Shown: positions 21,829-34,258 of the stretch, piece after piece
Layout of the letters: each line of letters opens with the position of its first letter
Position numbering within the stretch: position 1 is the stretch's first letter
Source: Tritrichomonas musculus
Taxonomy: Eukaryota; Parabasalia; Tritrichomonadida; Tritrichomonadidae
Assembly: GCA_039105265.1 (NCBI GenBank)
Contig: JAPFFF010000032.1
Location: 310,001 to 374,000 of the forward strand
Reading direction: 5' to 3'
Length of the DNA: 64,000 nt
Position numbers and translations under genes: made by a program
Notes under the pieces: model-generated
Told to the model about the DNA's origin: nothing
Databases searched by the model: none
The model's input: the letters and a program-made list of their open reading frames with translations, nothing else

Positions 21829-23163
21829 AAGACAGCACTTGACTTAGCAAAGGAAAAGAATCATAACGAAATCGTTGATCTTCTTTCAAAAGGGCCGATA
21901 AATAAAAGGTATGAAATGATAGAAAAAGAAGTAAAAGAATCACTCATCAACAAAAGCAAGCAGTTAGAGCAAGAAATCGGTCTATTAAAGGACACAATAT
22001 CAAAGCTAAATGACAAAGAAAACGAAGACCAAAAATTGATAGAAAAATTGAAAGAAGAAAATGAAACATTGAAGCAAAAAAGTTCCAGATTTGAGCAAGA
22101 AAATTATCTACTGAAAGAACAAATTACAAAACTTAATAATAAAGAAAAAGAAGCCCAAAAAGTCGTAGAAAGATCAGTTGAAGGAAAAGAAACAATTGAA
22201 TTGAAAAAGTTTCTTTTGGCTCTCAAAGAAAAAATTGCCGATTTGAGTTCAAAAATGGTCGACTTGGATGATTATGACGTTGAATCTGTCATTGGCGAAA
22301 GTTCTTTATCATGTGTCAAGCTCGTCACGAAGAAAGAAAAGTTTGCAATGAAAGAACTACTTAAATTTGATTACAAAACAGTTCAAAGATTCATTCAAGA
22401 AAGCGAAATCTTAATACAACTTCGTCATCCATGCGTCATTCACATTTACGGAGTCAATCTTGGTGGAACAACGGCGAGTGTTGCAAATGCACCATTTCTT
22501 ATTCTTGCTTATGAGCCAACTTCGCTTGAATCTGCAATTCATGAAAAGATTCTAGAGCCAAGATTGAAGTGTAGAATCGCTGTTGAAATCGTCCTTGGAA
22601 TGCGTTACATTCACAGTCACAATTACATGCATAGAGACTTGAAACCGTCAAATATTTTGCTCAGCAAAAATATGCATGTTCGCATCAGTGACTTCGGTCT
22701 TGCTAAAGATGAAAGCTTGGATGAATCTCAATCAAAAGGAGTCGGAACTCTTAGATTCATGGCACCTGAATTGTTGGAAAATGAAAATGAAAGCTGCACC
22801 GAAAATCACTACAATAACAAGGTGGACGTTTATTCATTCGGAATCACTCTTATTTATATTGTAACTGGAAGTTACCCGCCTTTCAACCTGATGAACGTGG
22901 TTAATAACGTACCGCCAAACTTGCCTGAAACAATGGCAAAGTGGGTCCACGATTTGATCGTCAGTTGCCTGGCTGCATCACCAGAAAGTCGTCCTTCTTT
23001 CGCTGAAATTTTCGAAATCTTTAAAGATAATAATTATGACTTGTTCGACCAAAGTAAGGGAAAGAAACTGACAAGCAAGCAGTTGGGATTGAAGCAAGAA
23101 ATTGAAGAACGAATATTGAAGATTGAAGCATTTGAATATCAACATCAAGATGATCAAATTTAA
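21829..23163 (+). CDS. Last ankyrin repeat, coiled coil and TKL kinase (gene B, 3' exon)
   Basis: The exon opens with [19 protein letters not shown] and runs into a 110-residue coiled coil (heptads of Leu/Ile with Lys/Glu), then a kinase domain. Motifs are [28 protein letters not shown] and [15 protein letters not shown]. The glycine loop is degenerate (GESSLSCV instead of GxGxxG), though the ATP lysine and catalytic Asp residues are present. The first internal ATG (21916) is unlikely to be the start. The end is TAATAAA. It is close kin to gene A's kinase, including the EYQHQDD tail, but lies on the other strand 20 kb away. A signalling kinase with an ankyrin docking arm is inferred; partners are unknown. 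Confidence 0.85.
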   Translation, partial: KTALDLAKEKNHNEIVDLLSKGPINKRYEMIEKEVKESLINKSKQLEQEIGLLKDTISKLNDKENEDQKLIEKLKEENETLKQKSSRFEQENYLLKEQITKLNNKEKEAQKVVERSVEGKETIELKKFLLALKEKIADLSSKMVDLDDYDVESVIGESSLSCVKLVTKKEKFAMKELLKFDYKTVQRFIQESEILIQLRHPCVIHIYGVNLGGTTASVANAPFLILAYEPTSLESAIHEKILEPRLKCRIAVEIVLGMRYIHSHNYMHRDLKPSNILLSKNMHVRISDFGLAKDESLDESQSKGVGTLRFMAPELLENENESCTENHYNNKVDVYSFGITLIYIVTGSYPPFNLMNVVNNVPPNLPETMAKWVHDLIVSCLAASPESRPSFAEIFEIFKDNNYDLFDQSKGKKLTSKQLGLKQEIEERILKIEAFEYQHQDDQI

Positions 23164-23607
23164 TAAATTTAAAAAATCTTAATCTTTGATTAATTTAAGT
23201 AAAAATTAAAAATATATAATTTAGAGTAGTTTTAGATAATAAAATAACTAGTATTCCTGAATGATCATAATTGTATTAATATAAATATTTTTTAAATATT
23301 CTTTTATATTAACATTCTTTTATATTAATATAAATAAAATTGTATTCGTCATTTGGCTCCTGTAACGTCCAATTTTTTTAAAATCATCATTTAATAATTC
23401 AACAAATTCAATTTTTCTGCATTTTTGGCTAAAAAATGAATTTTTTTTTTCAATAATAATAACTATTTTTATATAACAATTAATGTTTTAAAAGCATATA
23501 AAAAGATATCAAAAGAATTAATGATTAAAATAAATTATATAAAAAGTTATCGCTATTCTAAATTTTTATAAAGTGTTATAAAATTCTTATCAAAAATAAT
23601 TAAAATA
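23164..23607. other. Intergenic, nothing recognised
   Basis: AT-rich sequence between gene B and the Maverick remnant, with a poly-T run near 23440 but no gene. The last five bases (AAATA) are the left copy of the element's target duplication. Confidence 0.5.
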
Positions 23608-26600
23608 AGTAGTGTAATGTAGATAAGGATGGGTACAAAATGCAGTTTCGCTAATTTGTATTTTTTTTGCCTTCCCAGAATTTTGTAATTTGTGGTCTTC
23701 ATTTTTGATTTACATTTGATTTGCCGTTATCAATGACACTACTGCAAATTTTTTGATTTATCGATCATGAAGAATTTCGTTATGGCCTTTATTTTTCAAA
23801 CAATTCCAAAAATAAATGACTACATATTTTTACTCCATCGCAAATAGAAGCAATAATGACGTTCATCACTATCAATAAATTATTCGAACAATTACCTGAA
23901 TCCGAATTGAAAGCCGTTCAAGTTTACTTTGATGACTATATTTGTGATAAGTTCTCTAATTACCTCATTAATGTTCAAGTTTTGTTTCTATCATTAGTGT
24001 ACAAAGATAATGCACAGAAATTAATGACTTACAAAGAGTTCCGTGAATTGTTCCCAGGTTGCGAATACATTAAAGTTCCAAAGAAATCCTTCAAAAATGA
24101 TGTCCTTAATTCTTTAGATAAACGTTTAATGAAAGTTTATGTCAAAGCTGATAGAATCCAAATACGGTAACTGTATGTAAATCTCGAACAATTCCACCAA
24201 TGGTTTTAGTTTTGAGCATATCAGTATAAAACTTAATTTTATCTTTAACGATTTCTTCAGCTTGATCAAACATGTATTCAATCCAATGAATAATGAATTC
24301 TGGATCTCTTGCATCAAAATGTTGGGTAAATTTAATCGTTTTACCTTTAACGCAGCAACTAACGGATATTGGTTCAAGTCTTGAATTAATTGTTGTTGAT
24401 GCAGTTGATGATTTGTTAACTATTTGTTCCATTGTTTCGAAATCATAAGTTATATAATATTGTTGTGGTTTAAATTCAAGGTTATGTGCCAAACAGTATT
24501 CATATACAGGATTGTTGAGAATATGTGGACAATAAGGTAAGGATTCGTGTTCGACAATAAAGTCTTTCTTGAATTGACCATCACATTTGTTAACATGGCG
24601 TTCGAATCTAACATGATTATTGATACCTCTTACAACATATGACTTGCATTTAGGACAAACTAATAATCCAGTCAGTTTTTCAGCATCTTTGATATACATT
24701 ATGTGAAGAGTTTGATTTTTGGAATAAAGCAATGCACTGAATGTTTTGTATGATTTATCGAAAAACCATTGTTCACTAATGTCATATAAACCAGTACCAA
24801 AGTATTCATAAATGTTAACATTAATTTTATGCATTTTAGCTGATTCTTTCATTTCATCCATTGATGTACCATCATATTGATTAATGAATTTAAGTGCTTC
24901 ATTAGTGATATGTGTTTTGTATGAAAATCCGTGTTCCTCACATAATAATCTACGAGCTAATGAAGTTCTATGAAATAATTTGCGTTTAATCATATCAGGA
25001 TGAAGACAAATGGATAAGAATCGATACCAACATAGTTTATCATCTTCGTTATCAGTAATGATTAATTTAGATTTAACTAGTTCTTCAGGTAATTGGAGTT
25101 TGCCAGTGACTTTAACTAAACGATGAACAGTGAATGCAATTGATGAAACAAATGTTAGTTTAACTGATGATTCACTAACTTCATAGTTATGAAGAACTGA
25201 TTCAATGTAGTATTTGATTCTATCTAAGTCAGCATTCATCTGAATAACGATTGGAATGTTTGTATGATATTTGTAATTTGTTGCATAAATGGCTCGTTTT
25301 TCATAATCATAACGAATAACTTCATCGTTTTGCTTAATGGGTGTTTCAAATATACCAGATAATTCGAACGTTAATTTAAATGGTTTGCGCTCAGACTTGA
25401 ATACAGTATTTTCGAGATAGCCAAAGATATCATCAAGGTCTTTGAACTTATTGAGATAGTAAACGACAATAGGATCTTTGTTTTTATTTTTGGTGACAAT
25501 ATCGCTATCTTTGGTGAATAATGATTGATGTTCATGAAGCAGACGTTTAGCTTGTTCATAATCATGAGGAATATTGACAATTAAATGATCTGCATCTTTG
25601 CTTTCAAATTCATGACCAAAATTAGATATCCAATCAATGAATAATTCATTCTCACCTTCAAAGAGTTTTTGGTGATAAGGCTTTAATTCTTTCATTATTT
25701 CTGGTGCTAATGGTCTCAATAATGGTTTGTTGTTAATTAAGTCTTTGAGCATGCGTTGATAGTTAGCCTTTGATGCATGGATTGTAGTAGTTTCTTTTTT
25801 GAGTTTATCATTGAATTTAGTTTGTGCACGATGTTTATTGAATTCATTAAGGATTTCATCCGCGGCTCTATGAGCCATGACATCTTTATGTTTTAATTTA
25901 TGAAGTTCATTAAACAAAGCATCATCTTTACGTTTATTGATTCGATTAATGTAATCATCACTTTGGTCATAACGCTTTGGCGGATTTAAGTGATCAGGTG
26001 GGGGAGGAATAGATTTAACACCTTTGACATACCAATATATAGCATTATAGTCTTCATAATCTCCATCATAATTATAATTATCTAATAGTTCATCAGTAAT
26101 GTTGTTAATTATATCCTCACGTAATTGTCCTTCATTATTGTCATAAGCTGATAACATTTCACTAAAGTCATTAGTATCATCGGTGATTAAATTATAAAGT
26201 TCAATTAATTTATTAATGGGTGCATTATTTATTGACATTTGCCTTGCACTAAAAAATTATTAATGATAAAAATAAATATCATCAAATAAATTCTAACATT
26301 AATTTTAACATAAATTATTTATCAAAAAATTTTGCATAAATGATATGTGATATGAAAGAATTAATGAATGAAATAAATTAAAATAACGAACTTTCCATTT
26401 TTGTGAGTGCATTGAATTACAAAATTTTAGAAATTGAGAATGTATTCAATTTGTGAGATGCCAAAATTTTTAGCATTTTGTTTTGAAATAACCGTCTCAT
26501 GCTATTATTTTACAGAAATTACAACCGTATTATGTCTTTATAACCGTTGCATGAATCATCTCAATAACCGTTGCATGAATCATATCAATAACCGTATTAT

Positions 26601-26804
26601 TTTTGGAATTGTTTGAAAAATAAAGGCCATAACGAAATTCTTCATGATCGATAAATCAAAAAATTTGCAGTAGTGTCATTGATAACGGCAAATCAAATGT
26701 AAATCAAAAATGAAGACCACAAATTACAAAATTCTGGGAATGCAAAAAAAATACAAATTAGCGAAACTGCATTTTGTACCCATCCTTATCTACATTACAC
26801 TACT
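23608..26804. mobile_element. Maverick/Polinton remnant, short and broken
   Basis: A 3.2-kb element bounded by 208-bp terminal inverted repeats (23608-23815 and 26597-26804) that start AGTAGTGTAATG. A 5-bp target duplication AAATA flanks it. Family members run 15-25 kb and carry capsid, integrase, ATPase and protease genes. Here only a piece of the protein-primed family B DNA polymerase (24142-26238, minus; DFET exonuclease motif) and a small unidentified ORF (23856-24170, plus) remain. It is therefore a fossil deletion derivative and cannot move on its own. The two inverted repeats still match closely, so the copy looks fairly young. Confidence 0.85.
26543..26596. repeat. Short tandem repeat inside the Maverick remnant
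   Basis: About 2.3 copies of a 24-bp unit (core AACCGTTGCATGAATCAT) lie just inside the right inverted repeat. The function is unknown. Confidence 0.6.
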
Positions 26805-27543
26805 AAATAAATTGAGATAAAATACTCAAATTTATTTTCTGAAGAAAATTTAATATATACTTATATCCTTTTAGTTTTTATTTTAATTTGAATTTTGTAC
26901 GATGCAAATATTTATAAAACTGATTATTATTATTATAATAAAATATAATTAGTTTAAACAAACCAGTCATTGAGTTTTACTGTTAAAATTCAGTTGTACG
27001 ACCTTTATCCAGAGGACATATTATAACGTTAAATCTTAGTGAAATAATTGGCCTTGGGTTAATTCTATTTTTTCAATTATTTTTTTATTAATATCGTACA
27101 AAAAAATATACTTAAAGAGGAACTAATATAAAAACAAATATTAATATCAAATATATAAAATATTAATAAATATTGAAATTATTTTTTTTATTTTTATTAT
27201 TCCATTTTTATGTTTTAATAATCGCATATTCAAAATATTCTCAAAATTGAATGCTACTCAAATTATAATTTTTATATTTGTAAACCATATAATATTTTGA
27301 ATGCAATAGAAATAATTGAGACTAGTAAAAATATTTTATGATAGGTACTTAATGAAACGACGTTGATGTTTATATTTAGTTTAATCAACAAATTAATTAA
27401 AAATACTGTATTATTTTTAAATACATATTCATAAAAATAATAGTAAAATATATGATTTTTGGATAGATATTTTAGATAAATAAATGACAAAATAAAATAT
27501 TTTGAATTGATATTTGTTTTCACTTTTTTTTTCATTATCAAGA
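26805..27543. other. Intergenic, nothing recognised
   Basis: AT-rich. The long minus ORF near 27272 has a low-complexity Ile/Tyr/Lys/Asn product and is not accepted. Starts with AAATA, the right copy of the Maverick target duplication. Confidence 0.5.
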
Positions 27544-28524
27544 ATGAGTATGCAAAATTTCTTAAGTGAAATGAAAGAAATTCAACAAGCTCTTCTAGAA
27601 ATAATAGGCTCTTCCAGTGAAGAGGAAAATAATTTCCAAAATCTGATTAAATTATTAAAATCCCAAAAATTTTTAGAAGATCCACATAAATTAAAAACGT
27701 TACTTTGGTTATTGAATTATATTTCCCTTAATCATTATTGTACTCCTGACTTTTACAAAAAAATTGACAAAATAATTATCCAATATCAAGAAGAAATCAA
27801 AAATCACTTCAGCCAAAGGGAAATCTTTGATATATTCAAAAAAACAGGAGATTTCTATTATTCCTTCATGAATTACAACTTATAAGCTTTGATGAACATA
27901 ATATTTGCAAAATTAATAAAAGATACTTGAACAGTAATAGTAGTTATTATTACTATTTTTATCCAGAACTTAAAAAAGTTCTTGATTCGGATGAATTGAA
28001 AAGAAACATTTATATCCAAAAAGATTACGAAGTATATATGAAAACTACCAATTATGATCATGAAGGAAGAGTTGTCAGAAAAAGTTGTAACAATTGAAGG
28101 AATTATAGTTGATCCTAAAATTAAAGATGCCATATTTAAAATAACAGAAAACGATAATTTAGAAAAAATTCATTTTAACAAATGTGAAATAAATGACACA
28201 AGTTTCAGTGTTTTTAGCGGTTTATACTTTTATAAAACAGCATTAGCGATAACAAACTGCAATCTAACAGCATTTCAAGGAATAATCCTTTTTGATGGAT
28301 GCTTATGTCCATATTATTCATATGAGATAGATTTGTCGAACAATCAATTAGGAGAAAAAGGATACGACTTTTTAGAATTCTTGAGCAAACGTGTAGATGA
28401 AGGCATTGTATCATTGAATTTGTCAGGTAATGGATTTAAAGCAGAAGACATTAACAAATTTTTGGAAACCAGAGTCTCAGAATACGATATTTATTTTGAC
28501 GACATTCAAGAAATTGATAAATAA
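27544..28524 (+). pseudogene. Broken DUF3447-type N-terminus joined to an LRR protein
   Basis: From ATG 27544 the first 110 residues match the DUF3447 helical N-terminus (FLSEMKEIQQALLEII, FYKKIDKIIIQYQEEI, REIFDIFKK), ending in a stop at 27885. A second frame continues FDEHNICKIN...FYPELKKVLDS. A third (28054-28524) encodes about 150 residues with ribonuclease-inhibitor-type LRRs (EIDLSNNQLGEKGYDFLEFL, VSLNLSGNGFKAEDINKFL). Two frame changes indicate a pseudogene, although the LRR part could be read from its own ATG at 28054. It ends TAAATAAA. Confidence 0.55.
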
Positions 28525-28656
28525 AAAAATATAATTCATATCATTTTATTTTTTTATTTCAGTAAATCAATTATTTTAATAAAGAATATGAACCATTTAT
28601 AATATTTATACAACACAATTACTCATTTCTGTGAATTAAAGTTTTATTTATCTACC

Positions 28657-29120
28657 ATGCATTTTTATTTATACGAAAATGAAGATTCAAAATGTACAAG
28701 TAATGTTGTCAAAATAAAATCAAATGATTTCTGTTCATCTAAGTTTTCTGAATTAATAAAAGGTATTAATGCCACTATTCAAGTTGTAAACGGATTTTCT
28801 TTCAAAAATAATGAAATTTCGCCAGTTTTTTTATCAATTCTAATGTCGGTTTCTCGCCAATTAGGGTCAAAGACTTCGCTATTGACTGTCCAGTATTTCC
28901 AACATTAACCTTGATCAATGTGCGATTTTTACTAATGTAAGTTATCACTTTTTCACTACTTATTTGGTCTGCGATTAGAACATGAACTTTGTATTCCGGA
29001 GAGATTAAAACGTTCTTCATTTCATTTTCAATGGTGAGAAGAGAATCTCCTCCTAAACTAGAGAAGAGTTCAGTTTGCAATGTTGATGAATTCTGTGAAT
29101 TTGAGCTTACATATAAATGA
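28657..29120. pseudogene. Head-to-head fragments of one unrecognised gene family
   Basis: The plus strand from ATG 28657 starts HFYLYENEDSK... with FSELIKG further on. The minus strand from about 29120 starts FHLYVSSNSQNS..., then ELFSSLGGDSLLTIENEM and PEYKVHVLIADQISSEKVI, ending at 28802. The two beginnings look alike and meet around 28805, so one is probably an inverted partial copy of the other. The minus fragment has the better composition but lacks an ATG. I do not recognise the family. Confidence 0.4.
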
Positions 29121-29446
29121 AAAAGTTGAATTATAGTAATATTTGAAATCTTTTTTCCAATTGGAAAAAATGGGCTTTAATTTTTGGGAATTTTTATTAG
29201 ATTTTTTGAATATATTGTGGTATGAAATGTAATTAAATCTATAGTTTATTTAAAATGGACTGTTGATATTATAATATACTTCTTGGATTATTAAGAATGA
29301 ATCAATTTTGAAAAATAAACATTTTTGAGTCCAAAATATAATTGAGTAATTATGTTTGCTCAAGGATTATGAAATCTCATTTTTATAAAAATTAAATTTT
29401 GAAAAATATAAAACCAATTTTTTTTTATTGAAGTTTTTTTATTTTT
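29121..29446. other. Intergenic, nothing recognised
   Basis: AT-rich spacer beyond the 3' end of the BspA-LRR exon; nothing seen. Confidence 0.5.
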
Positions 29447-31770
29447 TTAGCCAAAGAATGAAAATAGTTTGTCCCAAAATCCTTTTCTTTCAATTATTGT
29501 ATTTGATGGAAATGAGAACTCTTCAATTATTTTGACAGAAAAAGGAATTTGTATTTTCATTAATGAAGAGCAATTACCGAATGAATATTTGCCAATAAAT
29601 GTTACCGATGAAGGAATATTAATTTGTTTCAATGATTTGCAGTTATAAAATGTATATTCATCTATATCTGCAATAGATGAAGGAATTGCAAAATTTATTA
29701 ACTCAAGAGATGAACAATCTCTAAAACAATTGGTGCCTATTGTTTCTACAGAAGATGGAATGGTAATTTGTTTCAAAGATTTGCAGTTATAAAATGCATA
29801 TTCATCTATTTCTGTAACAGATGAAGGAATTGCAAAATTTATTAACTCAAGGGATAAACATTCTCTAAAACAACTCTTGCATATTGTTTCTACAGAAGAT
29901 GGAATGGTAATTTGTTTCAAAGATTTGCAGTAATGGAAAGCATCTATATCTATTGTTGTAACAGATGAAGGAATTACAAAATTTATTAACTCAAGAGATG
30001 GACAATAACTAAAACAATTCATGCCTATTTTTTCTACAGATGAAGGAATATTAATTTGTTTCAATGATTTACATTCTGAGAAAGCACATTCATCAATAAA
30101 TGTCACAGATGAAGGATATTCAAAAGTAATTAACTCAAGCGATTCGCAAACATTAAAACTATTCTGACCAATAAATGTTACAGATGAAGGAATGCTAATT
30201 TGTTTCAATGATCTGCATTTATAGAAAGTATAATCAGCTATAGATGTAACCGATGAAGGTTTTGCAAAAGTGATTAATTCAAGTGATGAACAAGAACCGA
30301 AAGCAGATGAATAAAGGTAGATAACAGAAGATGGAATATTAATTTGCTTTAATGATGTACAATTATTGAAACAATAATCACCAATCGATGTTACAGAGGA
30401 AGGAATGATAATTTGGTTTAATGCAGAGCATCCTTCAAAAGCAAAATTGTTGATGATAGTTACTGATTGAGGAATTATTACTTTTGTTAATGATGAACAA
30501 TCACGGAAGGCTAATCTTTCAATTGATGTAACGTGTATAGGAATAATTATTTTTTTCAATGATGAACATCCAAAAAATGTAGAATAATCAATTTTTTCTA
30601 CCAAAATAAAAAGATGAATATGAGTCAATGAAATACAGTTTTTGAAAGCACATTGGCCAATTTTCATCACGCTGGGAGGAATTTTTACTTCAATTAATGA
30701 TTTACAATTATCAAATGCAGATTGTTTTATTTCAATAACTGAAGATGGAATATTAATTTGTGTTAATGATGAGCATTCAGAAAAAATACCTTCTGCTAAA
30801 TAAGTCAAAGATGATGGCAATGATATATTTTTCAAGGAAGAACAACCTTTGAAAGCAAAATTTCCAATTGATAATACAAAAGATGGTATGTTTATTTCTT
30901 TCAATGATTTACATCCATAAAAGGCTCTATTTCCAATTGATGTTACAGAAGAAGGAATTGATATTTCTGTTAATGATTTACAATTTTGGAAAACACTTGA
31001 TTTTATAGATTTTATTGAATCAGGAATGACAATTTGTCTAAGAGATATGCAACCATCAAAAGCATTAAATCTAATTGAATCGACTGAAGAAGGAATCGAT
31101 ATTTTAATTATGGATGAACAATCACAAAATGCATATGGACCAATGGATATCAATGATGAAGGAAAAGATATCTGCTTTAATGATAAGCATCCTTCAAAGG
31201 CACTTGTTTCTATTGATTCTAATGATGATGGAAATGAAATTTGTTCCAATGATTTGCAATTTTCAAAAGTATTGTTAACAATGTTAATCAATGTATGAGG
31301 AATCGATAACATTTTCAAAGATGAGCATTCATTGAAAGCATTATATCCTATAGAAATGACCGATGAAGGAATATGCACTTCTGTTAACAATGAACATCCA
31401 TAAAATGCATATTGACCAATTTTTTGAATAGAATCAGGTAATGATATCTCTTTTAAAGATGTGCATTCACTGAATGTATAATCTCCTATATATTTTACCG
31501 ATGAAGGAATACATATTTTTGTCAATGATTTACATTTTTCAAACGAACTTGATTCAATATACTTAATTGAGCATGGTATAAAAACCTTTTTTAGTAAGCC
31601 ACATTCTTTAAAACAATCATCACCAATTGTTGTAAATGATGAAGGAATAACAATTGTTGTTAATTGGTCACATTTCTGAAATACATCTGTATTTAACTTG
31701 AGTTTTAATAATAAAATATAAATCATTTCAGTATCATTATTCATTATTGCTTCTCTTAAACTATTCGTTA
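29447..31770 (-). CDS. BspA-type leucine-rich repeat exon (gene C, 3' part)
   Basis: About 770 residues form some 32 tandem repeats of 23 residues with the LRR_5/BspA consensus (IPSSVTSIGDYCFNNCTSL and similar). Each has Ile-Pro-Ser-Ser-Val followed by Ile-Gly-x-x-Ala-Phe-x-x-Cys. The first residues (SLREAIMNND...IYILLLKLKL) are an ankyrin repeat, as in gene A. The frame is open upstream of the ATG at 31742-31744 to about 31770. A DUF3447 exon lies 125 bp upstream on the same strand, so the two are read as one gene. There is no signal peptide or membrane segment. The C-terminus is FWDKLFSFFG. BspA-like LRRs bind host or microbial proteins in trichomonads. Confidence 0.85.
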
Positions 31771-31894
31771 AACTTTTAAATCTAGAAATATAATTAAAAT
31801 ATTGAAAATTAAATGTTATTAAAAGTAAGAATTCGAAATAATAATTCTATTAAATGATATATTTATATCAAAATATTATAATAAAATGAATGGT

Positions 31895-32998
31895 TATTAT
31901 TCCTTGATTAATTAAATCTTGCTTTGTTTCCAAGTAAAGATTTAACAAATTAATATATCCGTATTCATGCAAATAATATATGATTTTATTGTTATTGAGA
32001 ACACGAGGCAAATATTGATAATTTTGAGACTTAAAAATGATTTTAATTATTTTTTCACTGTAATCATCTTCGCTTTTATTATTTAAATACAAATCCAAAA
32101 TATAATTACCAATATTATTATGATGGCATTTAATTGATTCAATGAAGTATCTTTCATAGTCATTGTCAGGTGGTTCAATATGGTTTTCTTCAAGGATATG
32201 AATCAAATCAGGATTGTTGGAATGAATTGCATAAATCCATATTGATGATGTTAACTCAACTTGATTATACATCAAATATCGAATAATTTGAATAGAACCA
32301 AAAAAAGCTGCGTATTCGATTAATGTTGGTTTATTTTTGATTAAAAAAGGATTGGTTTCAAAAGTCGATTGTTCAATATGATCATTTAGAGATATATTAG
32401 ATTGTTGATGATAGGCAACAAATTCTTCAATACAATCATTTTGAATTAAAGAACAAATGTATGAATCATTTTCACCTTTTTGTCTTTTATTTTTTAAATT
32501 TATTAAATTATTAATATTATATTTTGACAGCTCTTCTTCAAGTATTTTTTGTTTTTCTTTATCAATTAATTGCATTATTTCAGGATAGAAAAAGAGACAA
32601 TATCTCGAATGATTTTTATCTTCAATGTTAAACATCCGAATTGCAATTTCTTCATTAAGTGTGATTATTTGATTATTAATTAAAAATAAAAGTATTAATT
32701 TATTATTTTTTGAAAGTTTGAACAATTCTAAGTTTGGTATTTGTTTTTGGATATCATTTTTAATATAAATTAAAATTTGTTGAATTTTGTCAATAAATGT
32801 TGGATTCCGGTGATGATTATTTGTTATTTCTATTAATAATCTTAGAAATTGCTTAATTTCTTCTTTTTTTAGAATTATATTAGACTGAATCGAAGTAAGA
32901 AATACATCAAAATCGATTTGATCATCAATATATTCATAGAATATCTCAATAAATTCTTTTTTTGAGCTAATATATTTTTCGATTTCTTTTGTAGACAT
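31895..32998 (-). CDS. DUF3447/ankyrin-type exon (gene C, 5' part)
   Basis: The first true ATG is at 32996-32998 (MSTKEIEKY). About 370 residues have the DUF3447 layout: N-terminal helices, QKGENDSYICSLIQNDCIEEF, LIEYAAFFGSIQIIRYL, SIWIYAIHSNNPDLIHILEE and SIKCHHNNIGNYIL. The final repeat (INLLNLYLETKQDLIN) is cut in its loop, and the ORF stops at 31868. Coding resumes at about 31770 after a spacer ending TTTCTAG. The copy at 45572-46675 differs by very few residues. Confidence 0.8.
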
Positions 32999-33349
32999 GA
33001 ATGAAGGTGATAAAGAATTCAATTATTTTTTTTATTTCAATTTTCAATAAATTCAATTTTTCATCTTACCCTGAAAAAAAAAATCAGAAGAAAAAGTTTA
33101 ATTTCAGTTACGGAATATAAATAATAAATTATAATATACAAAACTTTAATTTAAATGGTTAATCTTGTTTAATGGTAATACAAAATTGAATAATTTTAAG
33201 ATTTCACTTTGATAAATTATAATTTCATATCGTAATATTTCATATCAATTATAAAGTATTTTCTATTTCAACTTTTTCATCATTTTTTGATAAAACTAAT
33301 GTGATACAAAATGTTGTAATTACCATCTTTTATGGATATTTGGTTGAAA

Positions 33350-33740
33350 GGCTACACACACAAACACAGAAATCATTCCTCAACTATTCAGAGCTTTCTC
33401 CAATAGGGTTTCAACTTATCTCAAGCAAGATCTAACATCAAAGTCAATGATGTCACCAAAGACTTCAAAAATGTTGTTGCTTTAGTTGAACTCTTTCAAA
33501 TTCTCGTTGGCTAAAACGATTATCTCAACCTTGAACTTTCACAAAAAGAAACAGATGAAATGGTTCACAACTACGATTTGGCAATTGACATGCTCATAAA
33601 AGATGGCGTCCACCTTCCTTATTCATGTGAGGTGACTTAACGTCCTTGAAGATTTTTATATTTGCATTTTTTCAGCTAATTTAAAGTTCTGAAGACTTTG
33701 TTAATAGAAACAAGTTTTCTGCCTGTAAAGATTGTATCAA
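33350..33740 (+). pseudogene. Calponin-homology (CH) domain pseudogene, left copy
   Basis: The plus strand encodes NIKVNDVTKDFKNVVALVEL followed by a stop, then LNLELSQKETDEMVHNYDLAIDML-type sequence and SEDFVNRNKFSACK. This is the pattern of an actin-binding CH domain (alpha-actinin or fimbrin type). It has no start and several stops. The right copy (47027-47420) is the same, with a few base changes. Confidence 0.6.
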
Positions 33741-34258
33741 GTATGCTTTTTTGAAAAAATAATGTAAAAATTTTTTTTTCTTATATCTTAATATTTTTAG
33801 TCAATTTTAAATATATGCCAGATATTTAAAATAATAAAAGTAATTTATTAATACTATAATTTATTGTGAGATTTAAAATTTTGTTCTTTGTTTTATATAT
33901 AAAAATAAAAATTTTAGAATTTGAAAATGAATTTTGTAGAAAAATAGTAGGATATTTAAAAATTCGCTCGATAAATTTTTATATATTTTATGATAATCGT
34001 AATACGTTATAGATAGAACAGATGCTCCCTGTAGATAGATAACTATTTGAGAATGCACATACTTCACTCCAATTTGCTAGAAATTCAAGTGGAATATCAA
34101 TTCTGACGGTATTCTTGTTGATGTAATATTGACGCCTTCAAAGAGAACTTAACCAGCTGTAAACTATCCAAAGAGATAATTTAAAAAAAAGCTAAAAGTC
34201 GTTTACCAAAAAAGATTAGATAAATAATACATAATAAAAATTAAAAGTTTAGGTTTTT
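33741..34258. other. Intergenic, nothing recognised
   Basis: AT-rich. A short minus ORF at 33873-34067 has a low-complexity product. Confidence 0.5.

Noticed and set aside
24126-24377. Second minus ORF in the Maverick remnant
   Set aside because: Shadow overlapping the polymerase piece.
31026-31298. Plus ORF inside the BspA-LRR gene
   Set aside because: Antisense shadow created by the repeat periodicity.
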